A stretch of DNA of 64,000 bases from Mycobacterium sp. 1274761.0. Its GTDB lineage: Bacteria; Actinomycetota; Actinomycetes; Mycobacteriales; Mycobacteriaceae. Below, in pieces: positions 34,226 to 43,936 of the stretch (position 1 is its first letter; each line of letters begins with the position of its first letter). The notes beneath the pieces are model-generated. The model was not told the DNA's origin and made no database searches. It saw only the letters and a program-made list of their open reading frames with translations. The DNA is taken from the NCBI RefSeq assembly GCF_001668615.1, contig NZ_LZMC01000055.1, positions 124,001 through 188,000 of the forward strand, in the 5' to 3' direction. Position numbers and translations under genes: made by a program.

Positions 34226-35654
34226 CCTCCCACTGCGACGGGTCGATCAGCGGCGCCAGGCGCTCGGCCGAGCGGGTGGCGCGCGCGGAGGTGGAAAAGA
34301 CACCCAACAGAAAGATCGTCACACCCAGAGCCGCGCAGATGTACCACAGCGGCCGGGCGGCGATCGCGAAGTCCGCACCCGTCGCGGCCAATGCGGCCCC
34401 GGCGATCGAACCGCACAGTGCCACACCGAGACTGACACCTACCTGTCGGCTCGTCGACGCCACAGCCGAGGCGGCGCCCGCACGATCGGTCGGCATGCCG
34501 CTGACCGCCGCCGTGGTGATCGGCGCGTTAACCATCGAGAAGCCGATGCCAAAGACGGCGAAGATCACCAGCAGCTGCCAGACGGCGGTGGTGGCGGTCA
34601 GCCGCGTGAGCATCAACGTCGCGGCGGTGATCAGGGTGCCAGCGACAAACAGCGACGGTCTGCTGCCGAAGCGGCCCACCAGGCGGCCCGACAGCGGTGA
34701 AAAGATCAGCGCGCCAACAGCAACCGGCAGATAGATCAGCCCAGTGTGCATGGCCGAGAAGCCGCGCAGACCCTGCAGGTACAGCGACATCATGAACAGG
34801 AACGCCCCCCAGGACGCAAACGCGCACACCGCGATCATCGTCGCCGACGCGAACGGAATGCTACGGAAGAACCGGAGATCGATGAACGGGTCGTGACGCC
34901 GGGACTCATAACGCAGGAAGGCGATGAACGCGATCACCGCGATGACGGCAACACCGACGATGCGCACGTTGGTCCAGCCCATCCCCGGCCCTTCGATGAG
35001 GACGAATACGACGCCGAACAGAAACGCCATACCCAGTGCTTGTCCGATCGGGTCGACGTCGCGCATGGTGGTCGACTTGGATTCTGGCACGAAGATCGCG
35101 GTCAGCAGGATCGCCGTCGCGCAGATCGGCAGGTTGATCCAGAACACTGCGCGCCAGTCGACGTACTGGATGAGCGCCCCGCCCACTATCGGGCCCAGCG
35201 CCATCGAGATGCCGACGACGCCGCCCCAGACGCCGATTGCCCGCGCGCGTTCAACCCGTCCGCGGAACACCTGCGTGATGATCGACATCGCGACGGGGTT
35301 CATCATCGAGCCGCCGATGGCCTGTAGCAGGCGGGCGCCGATCAGCGTCTGGATGTTCGGTGCCAGGCTGCACAGCAAGGATGCGACCGCGAAGACCGTC
35401 AGCCCGATCTGGAACGTGCGCCTGCGGCCGAAGCGGTCGCCCATCGCGCCGGACAGCAGCAGCAGCGAGGCCAGCACCAGGGTGTAGACGTCGATGACCC
35501 ACTGGATCTCCGAGGCCGACGCGCCGAAGTCGGCGCGGATGCTCGGAATCGCGACGTTGACGATCGTCGCATCCATCGACACGATCAGCAGGCTCAGGCA
35601 GCAGGACACCAGGATGATGGCCTTGCGCCGAGTGGTGACCTCGGTTTCATTCAC
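34209..35654 (-). CDS. MFS multidrug exporter of the DHA2 (EmrB/QacA) type
   Basis: The 481-residue protein has about 14 membrane helices. The first helix region has LLIVSMDATIVNVAIPSI, the typical DHA2 D1 motif; GDRFGRRRTFQIGL is the MFS loop 2-3 motif A; and LLQAIGGSMMNPVAMSI is motif C-like. It would export drugs or metabolites using the proton gradient. The start is GTG 35654. It overlaps the MarR gene that follows by 17 bases or less, suggesting joint control. Confidence 0.9.
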   Translation of the reverse strand: MNETEVTTRRKAIILVSCCLSLLIVSMDATIVNVAIPSIRADFGASASEIQWVIDVYTLVLASLLLLSGAMGDRFGRRRTFQIGLTVFAVASLLCSLAPNIQTLIGARLLQAIGGSMMNPVAMSIITQVFRGRVERARAIGVWGGVVGISMALGPIVGGALIQYVDWRAVFWINLPICATAILLTAIFVPESKSTTMRDVDPIGQALGMAFLFGVVFVLIEGPGMGWTNVRIVGVAVIAVIAFIAFLRYESRRHDPFIDLRFFRSIPFASATMIAVCAFASWGAFLFMMSLYLQGLRGFSAMHTGLIYLPVAVGALIFSPLSGRLVGRFGSRPSLFVAGTLITAATLMLTRLTATTAVWQLLVIFAVFGIGFSMVNAPITTAAVSGMPTDRAGAASAVASTSRQVGVSLGVALCGSIAGAALAATGADFAIAARPLWYICAALGVTIFLLGVFSTSARATRSAERLAPLIDPSQWEGVHVR

Positions 35655-35802
35655 ACAACTATTGTGGAACTACAACTATCTACAGGGCAACCAGGACCGG
35701 CAGTGAAATGTCTCTCAGCTGACGCAATGTCACGCTGACAGCGCCTTCGCGGCCATATATGCACGGCGACGCTCTCAGGCCGACGTTGTAGTCGGAAAAC
35801 GC
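35655..35802. promoter_or_regulatory. Intergenic region upstream of the MFS gene, with TAGTTGT repeats
   Basis: On the MFS coding strand, TAGTTGT occurs twice 17 bases apart, just before the MFS start (about 35656-35680). That spacing suits binding by the neighbouring MarR protein. The rest lies downstream of gltA2. I see no strong terminator hairpin. Confidence 0.35.
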
Positions 35803-37098
35803 CTAGCGGGCGTCGAGGGGCTGGTAGTCGCGCTCGGTGTAGCCGGTGTAGATCTGGCGCGGACGGCCGATCTTGCCACTGCCCTCGTCGTGCATCTCAC
35901 GCCAGTGCGCGATCCAGCCCGGCAGCCGGCCGAGCGCGAACAGCACGGTGAACATCCGTGTCGGGAAGCCCATCGCCCGGTAGATCACGCCGGTGTAGAA
36001 GTCGACGTTCGGGTACAGCTTGCGTTCGATGAAGAAGTCGTCGGTGAGCGCGGCTTCTTCGAGCGTCTTGGCGATGTCGAGCATCTCGTCGTCGCCGCCG
36101 AGCTTGCCGAGGATCTTGTCGGCCTGCTCTTTGACGATGCGGGCCCGCGGATCGTAGTTCTTATAGACGCGGTGGCCGAAGCCCATGAGCTTCACGCCCT
36201 CTTCGCGGTTCTTCACCTTCTTGATGAACTCGTGGACGTCGAAGTCGGCCTGGCGGATCTTCTCCAGCATCTCGAGCACGGCCTGGTTGGCGCCGCCGTG
36301 CAGCGGGCCCCACAGCGCGTTGATGCCGCCAGAGATCGAGGTGAACAGGTTGGCCTGCGACGAGCCGACCAGCCGCACCGTCGACGTCGAGCAGTTCTGT
36401 TCGTGGTCGGCGTGCAGGATGAACAGCATGTCGAGCGCCCGCACGATCTCGGGGTCGACCTCGTAGGGCTCGGCGGGGAAGCCGAACGTCATCCGCAGGA
36501 AGTTCTCGACCAGGGTCAGCGAGTTGTCCGGGTACAGGAACGGCTGGCCGGCCGACTTCTTGTACGCGTACGCCGCGATGGTCGGCAGCTTGGCCAGCAG
36601 CCGGATGGTCGACAACTCGACCTGCTCGTCGTCGAACGGATCGAGCGAGTCCTCGTAGTACGTCGACAGCGCGTTGACCGCGCTGGACAGCACCGGCATC
36701 GGGTGCGCGTTGGCCGGGAAGCCGTCGAAGAACCGCTTGAGGTCCTCGTGCAGCAGGGTGTGCCGCTGGATCCTGGTGGTGAACTCGGCCAGCTGCTCCT
36801 GGCTGGGCAGCTCTCCATAGATCAGCAGGTAGCTGACCTCGATGAAGTTGGACTTCTCGGCGAGCTGTTCGATGGGATATCCGCGATAGCGCAGGATGCC
36901 CGCATCGCCGTCGATGTAGGTGATGGCGCTCTTCGTCGAAGCGGTGTTGACGAAGCCCTCGTCGAAGGTGGTGTAGCCGGTCTTCGCCAGCAGCGACCCC
37001 AGAGCGATTCCGTCGGCGCCCTCGCTGGCCCCGACGATGTCCAGCTCAAGCTCGCCACCGGGATAGTGGAGGGTGGCGTGCTCGTCTTTTTCTGCCAC
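35803..37098 (-). CDS. gltA2: Citrate synthase GltA2
   Basis: The 431-residue protein equals M. tuberculosis GltA2 in length and reads nearly the same. The active-site segments are NALWGPLHGGANQAVLEML, KLMGFGHRVYKNYDPRA (catalytic His) and NVDFYTGVIYRAMGFP (catalytic Asp). It makes citrate from oxaloacetate and acetyl-CoA as the main entry to the TCA cycle. GTG 37098 gives the correct N-terminus; longer readings add residues not found in the family. A TetR gene precedes it on the same strand with a 94-base gap. Confidence 0.95.
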   Translation of the reverse strand: MAEKDEHATLHYPGGELELDIVGASEGADGIALGSLLAKTGYTTFDEGFVNTASTKSAITYIDGDAGILRYRGYPIEQLAEKSNFIEVSYLLIYGELPSQEQLAEFTTRIQRHTLLHEDLKRFFDGFPANAHPMPVLSSAVNALSTYYEDSLDPFDDEQVELSTIRLLAKLPTIAAYAYKKSAGQPFLYPDNSLTLVENFLRMTFGFPAEPYEVDPEIVRALDMLFILHADHEQNCSTSTVRLVGSSQANLFTSISGGINALWGPLHGGANQAVLEMLEKIRQADFDVHEFIKKVKNREEGVKLMGFGHRVYKNYDPRARIVKEQADKILGKLGGDDEMLDIAKTLEEAALTDDFFIERKLYPNVDFYTGVIYRAMGFPTRMFTVLFALGRLPGWIAHWREMHDEGSGKIGRPRQIYTGYTERDYQPLDAR

Positions 37099-37192
37099 AG
37101 GAATCCCTTCTTCGCTCAGCGAACCGACTCTGCCCCTCAAAAGGTAGTCCCATTCTGGCAATCGCGCCCACGCGGGGTCAGCCGGGGTCGGA

Positions 37193-37849
37193 CTAGCTGC
37201 GCCTGGCTACCGAGATGTCGTCGATCAGGCCTACGAACTGGGCGAACGTTTCCTCGATCCGGTCCACGGCGTCGTCGATGTCGACGCCCCGCCAATTCGT
37301 TGCCATCCCGAGGTCGGCCAGCGCGGTCATGATGATCGCCGCCCACGACGCCGCGACCAGCCGCAGTGCGCGGTCCTCGAGCCCGACACCCATCCGCTTT
37401 GCCAGCTCGACGTTGACCGCGTGCGGACGGAACTCCATCGTCGCCTGCCGCAAAGTCGGCGACGACATGATGATGCGCAGCGTGCACATCAACCGCGGGG
37501 CGGTGAGCCCGCCGATGCCCGCAGTCTTGGTGTTGCGGTACATGGTCACCGAGGCGCGACACAGCGCCTCCAGGTGATTCATGTCCTCCGGTAGCTGCGC
37601 CAGCTCGGCGGCCGCGACGTCGATGGCATCGTCGACCAACGCCATGCACACCGCTTCTTTGGTGGAGAAGTAGCGGCTGAAGGTGCGGGGCGACACGTCG
37701 GCCATCGCGGCGATCTGCTCGACGGTGGTCTGCTCGAACCCTTGCCGTTCACATAGCTGGATGGCGGCGTCGATCAGGGTTGCACGGGTGCGCCGTTTCT
37801 TACGTTCGCGCAAACCGAGCGCAGCTGACTCCCCCGAATCATCAGGCAC
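37193..37849 (-). CDS. TetR family transcriptional regulator
   Basis: The 218-residue protein has the TetR helix-turn-helix at about residues 38-62: TTVEQIAAMADVSPRTFSRYFSTKEAV. The C-terminal part is typical of the large, variable TetR ligand domain, ending QFVGLIDDISVARRS. The start is GTG 37849; the first 15 residues are weakly conserved in such proteins, so a later start is possible. It lies between the MFS gene (59-base gap) and gltA2 on the same strand. Its target is not clear. Confidence 0.88.
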   Translation of the reverse strand: MPDDSGESAALGLRERKKRRTRATLIDAAIQLCERQGFEQTTVEQIAAMADVSPRTFSRYFSTKEAVCMALVDDAIDVAAAELAQLPEDMNHLEALCRASVTMYRNTKTAGIGGLTAPRLMCTLRIIMSSPTLRQATMEFRPHAVNVELAKRMGVGLEDRALRLVAASWAAIIMTALADLGMATNWRGVDIDDAVDRIEETFAQFVGLIDDISVARRS

Positions 37850-37908
37850 GCCAGGATGTTAACTCGTCGCCGAGGTGACGACCAACGCAAGGGTGCGGCG
37901 CGCCGCTG

Positions 37909-39231
37909 TTAGGCAACGTCACCGTCGGTGATCTGTTCGCTGGCCGCCGACTGTTCATCAACGCCGGCTCGACTGACCCGGTATCGCACGAATGCCGGCG
38001 CGATCAGCACGGCGATCACGACGCCGACGACGACCAGCACGCCACCGCCCGCGGCGGCCGCAACGGTGCCGACCGCCGCAGCGGCGCCACCATGGGCGGC
38101 GTCGGCGAGCCGTGGGCCGCCCGCGACCACGACGGTGAACACGCCCTGCAGCCGACCGCGCACCTCGTCGGAGGCGGCCTGCAGCAGGATCGTGTTGCGG
38201 AACGCCGCCGACACCAGATCTGCGGCGCCACCAATCACCAGGCACAGCAACGCAATCCACAGCATGGCACCGGTGTGCCCGCTGGCGAACCCGACCGCGA
38301 CGCCGAAGCCGATCATCGCTGCTCCCCACACCACGACGGCCCAGACCACGGCGAGTCCCTGGCGTCGCACGCGGGGCAGCCAACCGGAGAACACCCCGCC
38401 GAGGACGGCGCCAACGGAGATGGCCGCGGCCAGCAGCGCCATCGTCGAACCGCCTTTGACCGGGCCGCCGAAGCTCTCATGGGCCATCTGAGGAAACAGC
38501 GCCCTTGGCATGCCGAAGATCATCGCGATCAGGTCGACGACGAACGACATCAACACCACGGTGTTTCCGGCCAGATACCGGAACCCGTCGAGCACTGCGG
38601 CGAATCCCCAACCCGCCGAACTCTGCCCGGCGCCGCTCGGCGGGATCGGCGTCAGCCGCACCGTCGCCCAGATCGGTGCGGCACATGTGATCGCGTCGAT
38701 GAGATAGAGCGTGGACAGGTCCACCCAGCGCAACATCACCCCGGCCAGCAGCGGCCCGACGATGGCGCCGAACTGGAATACGGTGAAGTTCAGCGAGCTT
38801 GCCGCGGGCAGTTGATCACCGGGCACGATCCGCGAGATCGCCGCCGAACGGGTCGGCGAGTTCACCGCGAAGAACGCCTGCTGCACCGACAGCAGACCCA
38901 ACACCACCCACACGTTGTCCATCGACGCCGCGGCCTGCAACCACAGCAGAAGAGAAGCCACAGCCAGACCGGACGACGTGATGATCAGCAGCACGCGGCG
39001 GTCCATCGCGTCGGCCCATGCACCGCCCCACAGCCCGAACACCACCAGCGGGACGAGCGCGAAGATCCCCGAAAGCCCGACATAAGCCGAGTTTTCAGTG
39101 ATCGCGTAGATCTGCACGGGCACCGCAAAGATGGTCAGGTTGGCGCCGATTACGGTCGGTATGCCGGCCACGAAAAGCCGGCGGAAGTCCGGCGTCTGCA
39201 GCGGAGAGAGATCGGCGAAGAAACGTCTCAC
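37909..39231 (-). CDS. MFS transporter, EntS-like
   Basis: The 440-residue protein has about 12 helices and the MFS_3/EntS pattern: LQTPDFRRLFVAGIPTVIGANLTIFAVPVQIYAIT at the start, GAWADAMDRR for motif A and AFRNTILLQAASDEVRGRLQGVF later. Homologues export siderophores or drugs; the substrate here is open. GTG 39231 overlaps the last base of the pdxH stop (TAGTG), so it is coupled to pdxH. No iron box was seen near it. Confidence 0.88.
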   Translation of the reverse strand: MRRFFADLSPLQTPDFRRLFVAGIPTVIGANLTIFAVPVQIYAITENSAYVGLSGIFALVPLVVFGLWGGAWADAMDRRVLLIITSSGLAVASLLLWLQAAASMDNVWVVLGLLSVQQAFFAVNSPTRSAAISRIVPGDQLPAASSLNFTVFQFGAIVGPLLAGVMLRWVDLSTLYLIDAITCAAPIWATVRLTPIPPSGAGQSSAGWGFAAVLDGFRYLAGNTVVLMSFVVDLIAMIFGMPRALFPQMAHESFGGPVKGGSTMALLAAAISVGAVLGGVFSGWLPRVRRQGLAVVWAVVVWGAAMIGFGVAVGFASGHTGAMLWIALLCLVIGGAADLVSAAFRNTILLQAASDEVRGRLQGVFTVVVAGGPRLADAAHGGAAAAVGTVAAAAGGGVLVVVGVVIAVLIAPAFVRYRVSRAGVDEQSAASEQITDGDVA

Positions 39232-39893
39232 TAGGGCTGCAGCCGCTCGACGCCATTGCCGGTGACCCGGATTCTGTTGTGCAGGCGGCTTTCCCGGCCC
39301 TGCCAGAACTCGACGACCTCAGGGGCGATCAGGTATCCGCCCCAGTTCGGCGGCACCGGAACCTCGTCGACGTTGGCGAAACGTTGTGTCACGTCGGCCA
39401 ATTGGCCGAGCAAAGCGGCACGCGAGGCGATCGGCCGCGATTGGTGCGACGCCCAGGCGCCCAGCTGCGACCCGCGTGGCCGGTGACGCCAATAGTCCAG
39501 GGTCATCTCTTCGGGCACCTTCGTGACGGGGCCGCGAACGTGCACCTGGCGGCCGAGCAGATACCACGGAAACGTCGCCGACGCGTACGGCGTGGCAGCC
39601 AGTTGCGTGCCCTTGTCTGAGTCGTAGTTGGTGAAGAACGTGATGCCGGCATCGTCCACGCTCTTGCACAACACCGTCCGGGTGACCGGCCTTTGGTGAT
39701 CATCGACGGTGCCGACGACCATGGCGTTGGGTTCGGCGACACCGGCGCTCTCGGCGTCGGCTAACCACTTGCGCAACAAAGCAACCCAACCCTCGGCGAC
39801 CCAGTCGGTGTCCAGGTCGGGGCTGCCGTCCTTCTCGACCGAGCCGTACTCCACGCGCATGGCGGCCAGTCGCTCGTTTTCCGGGGTAGCCAC
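39231..39893 (-). CDS. pdxH: Pyridoxine/pyridoxamine 5'-phosphate oxidase
   Basis: The 220-residue protein has the PdxH motifs: [24 protein letters not shown] for FMN and substrate, [18 protein letters not shown], and the C-terminal [14 protein letters not shown]...VERLQP. It makes pyridoxal phosphate from PNP or PMP with FMN and O2. The start is GTG 39893. It is divergent from citA across 85 bases and followed by an MFS gene in the TAGTG overlap. PLP-dependent SerC is encoded nearby, but a direct link is not shown. Confidence 0.93.
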   Translation of the reverse strand: MATPENERLAAMRVEYGSVEKDGSPDLDTDWVAEGWVALLRKWLADAESAGVAEPNAMVVGTVDDHQRPVTRTVLCKSVDDAGITFFTNYDSDKGTQLAATPYASATFPWYLLGRQVHVRGPVTKVPEEMTLDYWRHRPRGSQLGAWASHQSRPIASRAALLGQLADVTQRFANVDEVPVPPNWGGYLIAPEVVEFWQGRESRLHNRIRVTGNGVERLQP

Positions 39894-39978
39894 CGGGCCA
39901 ACGCTACGCCCCGACAGTTCGGCGGCTTGTTACCGACCGGTAGCGAGCAGTGACGGTCCGGGTGCGAGAATCGCTCCC
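39894..39978. promoter_or_regulatory. Divergent promoter region pdxH-citA
   Basis: The 85-base gap must contain both promoters. It holds a short inverted repeat TACCG-AC-CGGTA at 39931-39942, a candidate operator. Nothing else stands out. Confidence 0.4.
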
Positions 39979-41097
39979 ATGACAGCAGTACCGGACGATT
40001 TCGTTCCCGGCCTCGAAGGCGTCGTCGCCTTCACCACCGAGATCGCCGAGCCGGACAAGGACGGCGGCGCACTGCGCTATCGCGGCGTCGACATCGAAGA
40101 CCTGGTCGAGCGGCAGGTCACGTTCGGCGATGTGTGGGGCCTGCTGGTGGACGGCAAATTCGGTCAGGGGCTGCCGCCGGCCGAACCGTTCCCGTTGCCG
40201 ATCCACAGCGGCGACGTCCGCGTCGACGTGCAGGCCGGTTTGGCGATGCTGGCGCCGATCTGGGGTTATCCCCCGCTCTTGGACATCGACGACGCCACCG
40301 CCCGCGATCACCTTGCCCGCGCGTCGGTGATGGCGCTGTCCTATGTGGCGCAGTCCGCCCGCGGCATCTATCAGCCTGCCGTCCCGCAACGCATGATCGA
40401 CGAATGCACAACCGTCACAGCGCGTTTCATGACGCGCTGGCAGGGTGAGCCGGATCCCAGGCATGTCGAGGCGATCGATGCGTACTGGGTATCGGCCGCC
40501 GAACACGGCATGAACGCCTCGACGTTCACCGCCAGGGTGATCGCCTCGACCGGCGCCGACGTGGCGGCCTCGCTCTCAGGTGCCGTCGGCGCGATGAGCG
40601 GACCGCTGCACGGCGGCGCGCCCGCACGCGTTATCCCGATGCTCGAGGAGGCCGAGTGCACCGGCGATGCGCAGGCCGTCGTCCGCGGTGTGCTGGACCG
40701 CAAGGAAAAGCTGATGGGCTTCGGCCATCGGGTGTACCGGGCGGAGGACCCGCGCGCCCGGGTGCTTCGGGCCACCGCCAAGCGCCTGGATGCGCCCCGC
40801 TACGAGGTCGCCGCCGCGCTGGAACAGGCCGCGCTGGCCGAACTGCGCGAGCGTCGACCCGACCGGGCCATCGAAACCAACGTGGAGTTCTGGGCGGCGG
40901 TCATCCTCGACTTCGCGGAGGTGCCCGCCACGATGATGCCCGCGATGTTCACCTGCGGCCGCACCGCCGGATGGTGTGCGCACATCCTCGAGCAGAAGAA
41001 GCTGGGCAAGCTGGTCCGACCGTCGGCGGTGTACGTCGGGCCTGCTCCGCGCGGCCCGGAATCGGTCGAGGGCTGGAACGAGATCGCGAAGGGCTGA
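39979..41097 (+). CDS. citA: Citrate synthase 2 (CitA)
   Basis: The 372-residue protein is a short-form citrate synthase like Rv0889c (373 residues): RYRGVDIEDLVERQ, GAMSGPLHGGAPARVIPML with the first catalytic His, KLMGFGHRVYRAEDPRA with the second, and NVEFWAAVILDFAEVP with the Asp. It could be a citrate or methylcitrate synthase; gltA2 lies 2.8 kb away, so the genome keeps both. The start is ATG 39979. A mycothiol-type enzyme gene follows after four bases. Confidence 0.93.
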   Translation: MTAVPDDFVPGLEGVVAFTTEIAEPDKDGGALRYRGVDIEDLVERQVTFGDVWGLLVDGKFGQGLPPAEPFPLPIHSGDVRVDVQAGLAMLAPIWGYPPLLDIDDATARDHLARASVMALSYVAQSARGIYQPAVPQRMIDECTTVTARFMTRWQGEPDPRHVEAIDAYWVSAAEHGMNASTFTARVIASTGADVAASLSGAVGAMSGPLHGGAPARVIPMLEEAECTGDAQAVVRGVLDRKEKLMGFGHRVYRAEDPRARVLRATAKRLDAPRYEVAAALEQAALAELRERRPDRAIETNVEFWAAVILDFAEVPATMMPAMFTCGRTAGWCAHILEQKKLGKLVRPSAVYVGPAPRGPESVEGWNEIAKG

Positions 41098-41101
41098 CCC
41101 G

Positions 41102-41716
41102 GTGGCGGCGACGGTCTCGACGTTTGCCTCGGCGGCGCGCAGCTTCGCCGGCCTCGTGCCGCGCATCCCCGGCGAGGCGTGGGACGGGCCCGGGCTGGGC
41201 GAGTGGGACCTGCGGGCCCTGGTCGGGCATGCGTCGCGCTCGCTGATCACTGTCAGCTCGTATCTGCAGACCACGGCCGAACGCGAGGACGTGGCGACGC
41301 CGCAGGACTACTACGTCCACATCGCCGACTACGTCGCGACCGCGGGCGCCGAGGCCATCATCGAACGCGGCAGGCAGGCGGGCCGCGACCTGGGCGACGA
41401 CCCGCTGCGCACCATCGACGGCCTGGTCGAGCGCGTGCTGGGCGAGCTTGCCGGCGCCGGAGACCCGCTGATCGAGGTGATCGGCGGGCTGGGCGTGCGA
41501 TTGCACACCTACCTGCCGACTCGGACGTTCGAGCTCGCTGTGCACAGCCTGGATATCGCACGAGCAGTGGGTCTTTCGCTCGAGCTACCCGCCGAGGTGC
41601 TCGACGAGGCGGGCGTGCTGGCGACGCGTATCGCGCTGGCGACGGGCCGGGGCGACGAACTGCTGCTGGCGCTGACGGGCCGCACGGCTCTTCCGCCAGA
41701 ATTCTCCGTCGTCTAA
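41102..41716 (+). CDS. Maleylpyruvate isomerase-like/DinB-fold protein
   Basis: The 204-residue protein resembles the MDMPI family with a DinB-like four-helix bundle: GLGEWDLRALVGHASRSL (residues about 36-53) and a C-terminal FELAVHSLDIARAVG with a conserved His. Members are mycothiol-dependent isomerases or metal-binding proteins. It starts at GTG 41102, four bases after the citA stop, so it is in the same operon. The substrate is unknown. Confidence 0.8.
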   Translation: MAATVSTFASAARSFAGLVPRIPGEAWDGPGLGEWDLRALVGHASRSLITVSSYLQTTAEREDVATPQDYYVHIADYVATAGAEAIIERGRQAGRDLGDDPLRTIDGLVERVLGELAGAGDPLIEVIGGLGVRLHTYLPTRTFELAVHSLDIARAVGLSLELPAEVLDEAGVLATRIALATGRGDELLLALTGRTALPPEFSVV

Positions 41717-41778
41717 CCGCGATGAGTTTTCCGCGCGCGGATAGTCGGTAGTAGCGACCACCCACGAGAGGAGACATC

Positions 41779-42228
41779 ATGGCCATCGAAGTACAGCCTG
41801 CAGTGTTGCCGCACCTGGTCGTCGACGACGCCGCCGGTGCGATCGACTTCTACGTCAAGGCATTCGGCGCCGTCGAACAGGGCCGCGTGCCCGGGCCCGA
41901 CGGCAAGCTGATCCACGCCGCCGTCAACATCAACGGCTCGATGGTGATGCTCAACGACGACTTCCCGGAGATGAGCGGCGGCAAGTCGATGACGCCGAAG
42001 GCGCTCGGCGGCTCGCCGGTCACCATCCATCTTGTCGTCACCGATGTCGACAAGAAGTTCCAGCAGGCGGTCGACGCCGGGGCCACCGTCGTCATGCCGC
42101 TCGACGACATGTTCTGGGGTGACCGGTACGGCGTGCTGCAGGATCCGTTCGGGCACCAGTGGTCGTTGGGTCAGCCGGTGCGTGAGGTCAGCATGGAGGA
42201 GATCGAAGCGGCGGTGAAATCGCAGTAG
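41779..42228 (+). CDS. VOC-superfamily (glyoxalase/PhnB-like) protein
   Basis: The 149-residue protein is a PhnB-type VOC domain: LPHLVVDDAAGAIDFYVKAFGA, DDFPEMSGGKSMTPKALGGSPVTIHLVV and DMFWGDRYGVLQDPFGHQWSLG. It matches Rv0887c. Two beta-alpha-beta-beta-beta units form the fold; the activity is not known. The start is ATG 41779 after an AGAGGAG site. It converges with fprB with an 11-base gap. Confidence 0.9.
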   Translation: MAIEVQPAVLPHLVVDDAAGAIDFYVKAFGAVEQGRVPGPDGKLIHAAVNINGSMVMLNDDFPEMSGGKSMTPKALGGSPVTIHLVVTDVDKKFQQAVDAGATVVMPLDDMFWGDRYGVLQDPFGHQWSLGQPVREVSMEEIEAAVKSQ

Positions 42229-42239
42229 CCGAGGGCGTC

Positions 42240-43925
42240 TCAGCGACGCAGTCCGGCCAGCACCCGCTGTGGAAGAGACGGCGCCGGGGCGGTGGCCGCG
42301 GCGGCCAGCATGTCGGTGACCGAGGTGAACTTGATGCGCGGCCGCTGTCCACCGCCGCGGGCGATTTCCGCTTCGTCGATGGCGTGCCACCCCGCCGCGT
42401 CGACGACGTCCGGGCGCCGGCTGCGTACCAGCTTGTCCAGGGCTGCCGGCTTGGCGACCGGGTCGACCAACCGTCCCGCGTTGTAGTCGTCGACCAGGCG
42501 CTGCACCGTCTGCTGCGCACACGACTTGTTGGTGCCGATGAACCCGGTCGGTCCGCGCTTGATCCAGCCCGCGACATAGCTGCCCGCCACCGGGTGGCCG
42601 GTCTGGGGGTCGACGACGCGACCGCCGTCGTTCGGCACCACCGCGGCGCCCTCGTCGAACGGCAGAGCGCGAATCGGCTTGCCGCGGTAGCCGATCGAGG
42701 TCAGGATCAGGCCCGCATCGATGCTGCAGCTGTCGTCTGTCCCCGTGTGTGCGAACTCGATCCCGGTGGCGCGATCCGCGCCAAGGACACGCCGGGGTGT
42801 CAGGTTGTAGGCCAGCCGGATCCTCGGCCGGGTGACCGGTGCCGAGGCGTCGGGAAGCTTGGACAGGATCTCGAGTTTGTTGCGGGTCAGGGGATCTGCG
42901 GCGCCGGCCAGGTCCCGCAACACCAGCTCGTGGTCGGCCGAGTCGAGCACCACGTCGCACGTCGACGTCAGCCCGATGAGTTCGGGCAGGGTGAACGCGG
43001 ACTGCGCCGGGCCGCGGCGGGCCGCGATCACCACCTCGGTGACCTGTGACCGTCGGAGCGCTGCCAGCGCATGGTCGGCAATGTCGGTGCCCGCCAACGC
43101 ATCCGGATCGGACGTCAGGATACGCGCGACATCGAGCGCCACGTTGCCGTTGCCGACAATCACCACCCGCTCATGACCCAGCTCGACCGGTAGATCGCGG
43201 TATTCGGGATGGCCGTTGATCCATGCCACCAGTTCGGTGGCCGTGGCGGTGCCGGGCAGGCCGATGCCGTCGACTTCGAGCCTGCGGTCGTCGGGCGCCC
43301 CGACCGCATACAGCACGGCGTGATGGTGGGCCAGCAGGTCGGCGTGCGACAGATCCGATCCCACCTCGACGTTGAGAAAGAACGTGAACCCGGGCAGCCT
43401 GGTCATCTTGTCAAACAGACGGGTGACGCGCTTGGTGCTCTGGTGGTCGGGCGCCACACCCGCGCGCACCAGACCGTAAGGGGTCGGCAGCTTCTCGAAC
43501 ACGTTGACGCGGACACCCTTTTGCGTGAGCAGCTCGTCGGCGGCGTACATCGCCGCCGGACCCGAGCCGACGATCGCCACGGTCAGCGGAACCGCCCCGC
43601 GCGCAGATACTTTCGGCGCGTCGATCACCGGCGCCAGCTTCGACGTCGGCGGCAGCTTCTGGCCCGCAGGCCGCGGCGGATAATACGCCGCGTTGAGCGC
43701 GATGAACGGCAGCTGCGGAGGCTCGAGTTTGGTGTCGGGGGCGATTGCGCCGACAGGACACGCGCTCACGCACGCGCCGCAGTCGACGCAGGCGACCGGG
43801 TCGATGTAGAGCATCTCGGCGGTCGCGAAGCCCGGCTCGTCCGGCGACGGGTGTATGCAGTTCACCGGGCAGGCATAGACACAGGACCCGTCGCTGCAGC
43901 ACGACTGGGTGATCACATGCGGCAT
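42240..43925 (-). CDS. fprB: FprB, NADPH-ferredoxin reductase with N-terminal ferredoxin domain
   Basis: The 561-residue protein starts with a 7Fe-type ferredoxin domain (residues 1-65): C9, C10, C15, C19, C23 and C46-x2-C49-x2-C52 followed by C56-P. The rest is an adrenodoxin-reductase-type flavoprotein with AIVGSGPAAMYAADEL for FAD, VIVGNGNVALDVARIL for NADPH and GWIKRGPTGFIGTNK. It transfers electrons from NADPH to iron-sulfur partners or oxygenases. ATG 43925 begins the ferredoxin motif. It is 11 bases downstream of an AurF-like diiron oxygenase gene, a likely partner. Confidence 0.94.
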   Translation of the reverse strand: MPHVITQSCCSDGSCVYACPVNCIHPSPDEPGFATAEMLYIDPVACVDCGACVSACPVGAIAPDTKLEPPQLPFIALNAAYYPPRPAGQKLPPTSKLAPVIDAPKVSARGAVPLTVAIVGSGPAAMYAADELLTQKGVRVNVFEKLPTPYGLVRAGVAPDHQSTKRVTRLFDKMTRLPGFTFFLNVEVGSDLSHADLLAHHHAVLYAVGAPDDRRLEVDGIGLPGTATATELVAWINGHPEYRDLPVELGHERVVIVGNGNVALDVARILTSDPDALAGTDIADHALAALRRSQVTEVVIAARRGPAQSAFTLPELIGLTSTCDVVLDSADHELVLRDLAGAADPLTRNKLEILSKLPDASAPVTRPRIRLAYNLTPRRVLGADRATGIEFAHTGTDDSCSIDAGLILTSIGYRGKPIRALPFDEGAAVVPNDGGRVVDPQTGHPVAGSYVAGWIKRGPTGFIGTNKSCAQQTVQRLVDDYNAGRLVDPVAKPAALDKLVRSRRPDVVDAAGWHAIDEAEIARGGGQRPRIKFTSVTDMLAAAATAPAPSLPQRVLAGLRR

Positions 43926-43936
43926 GAGGACGCTAC

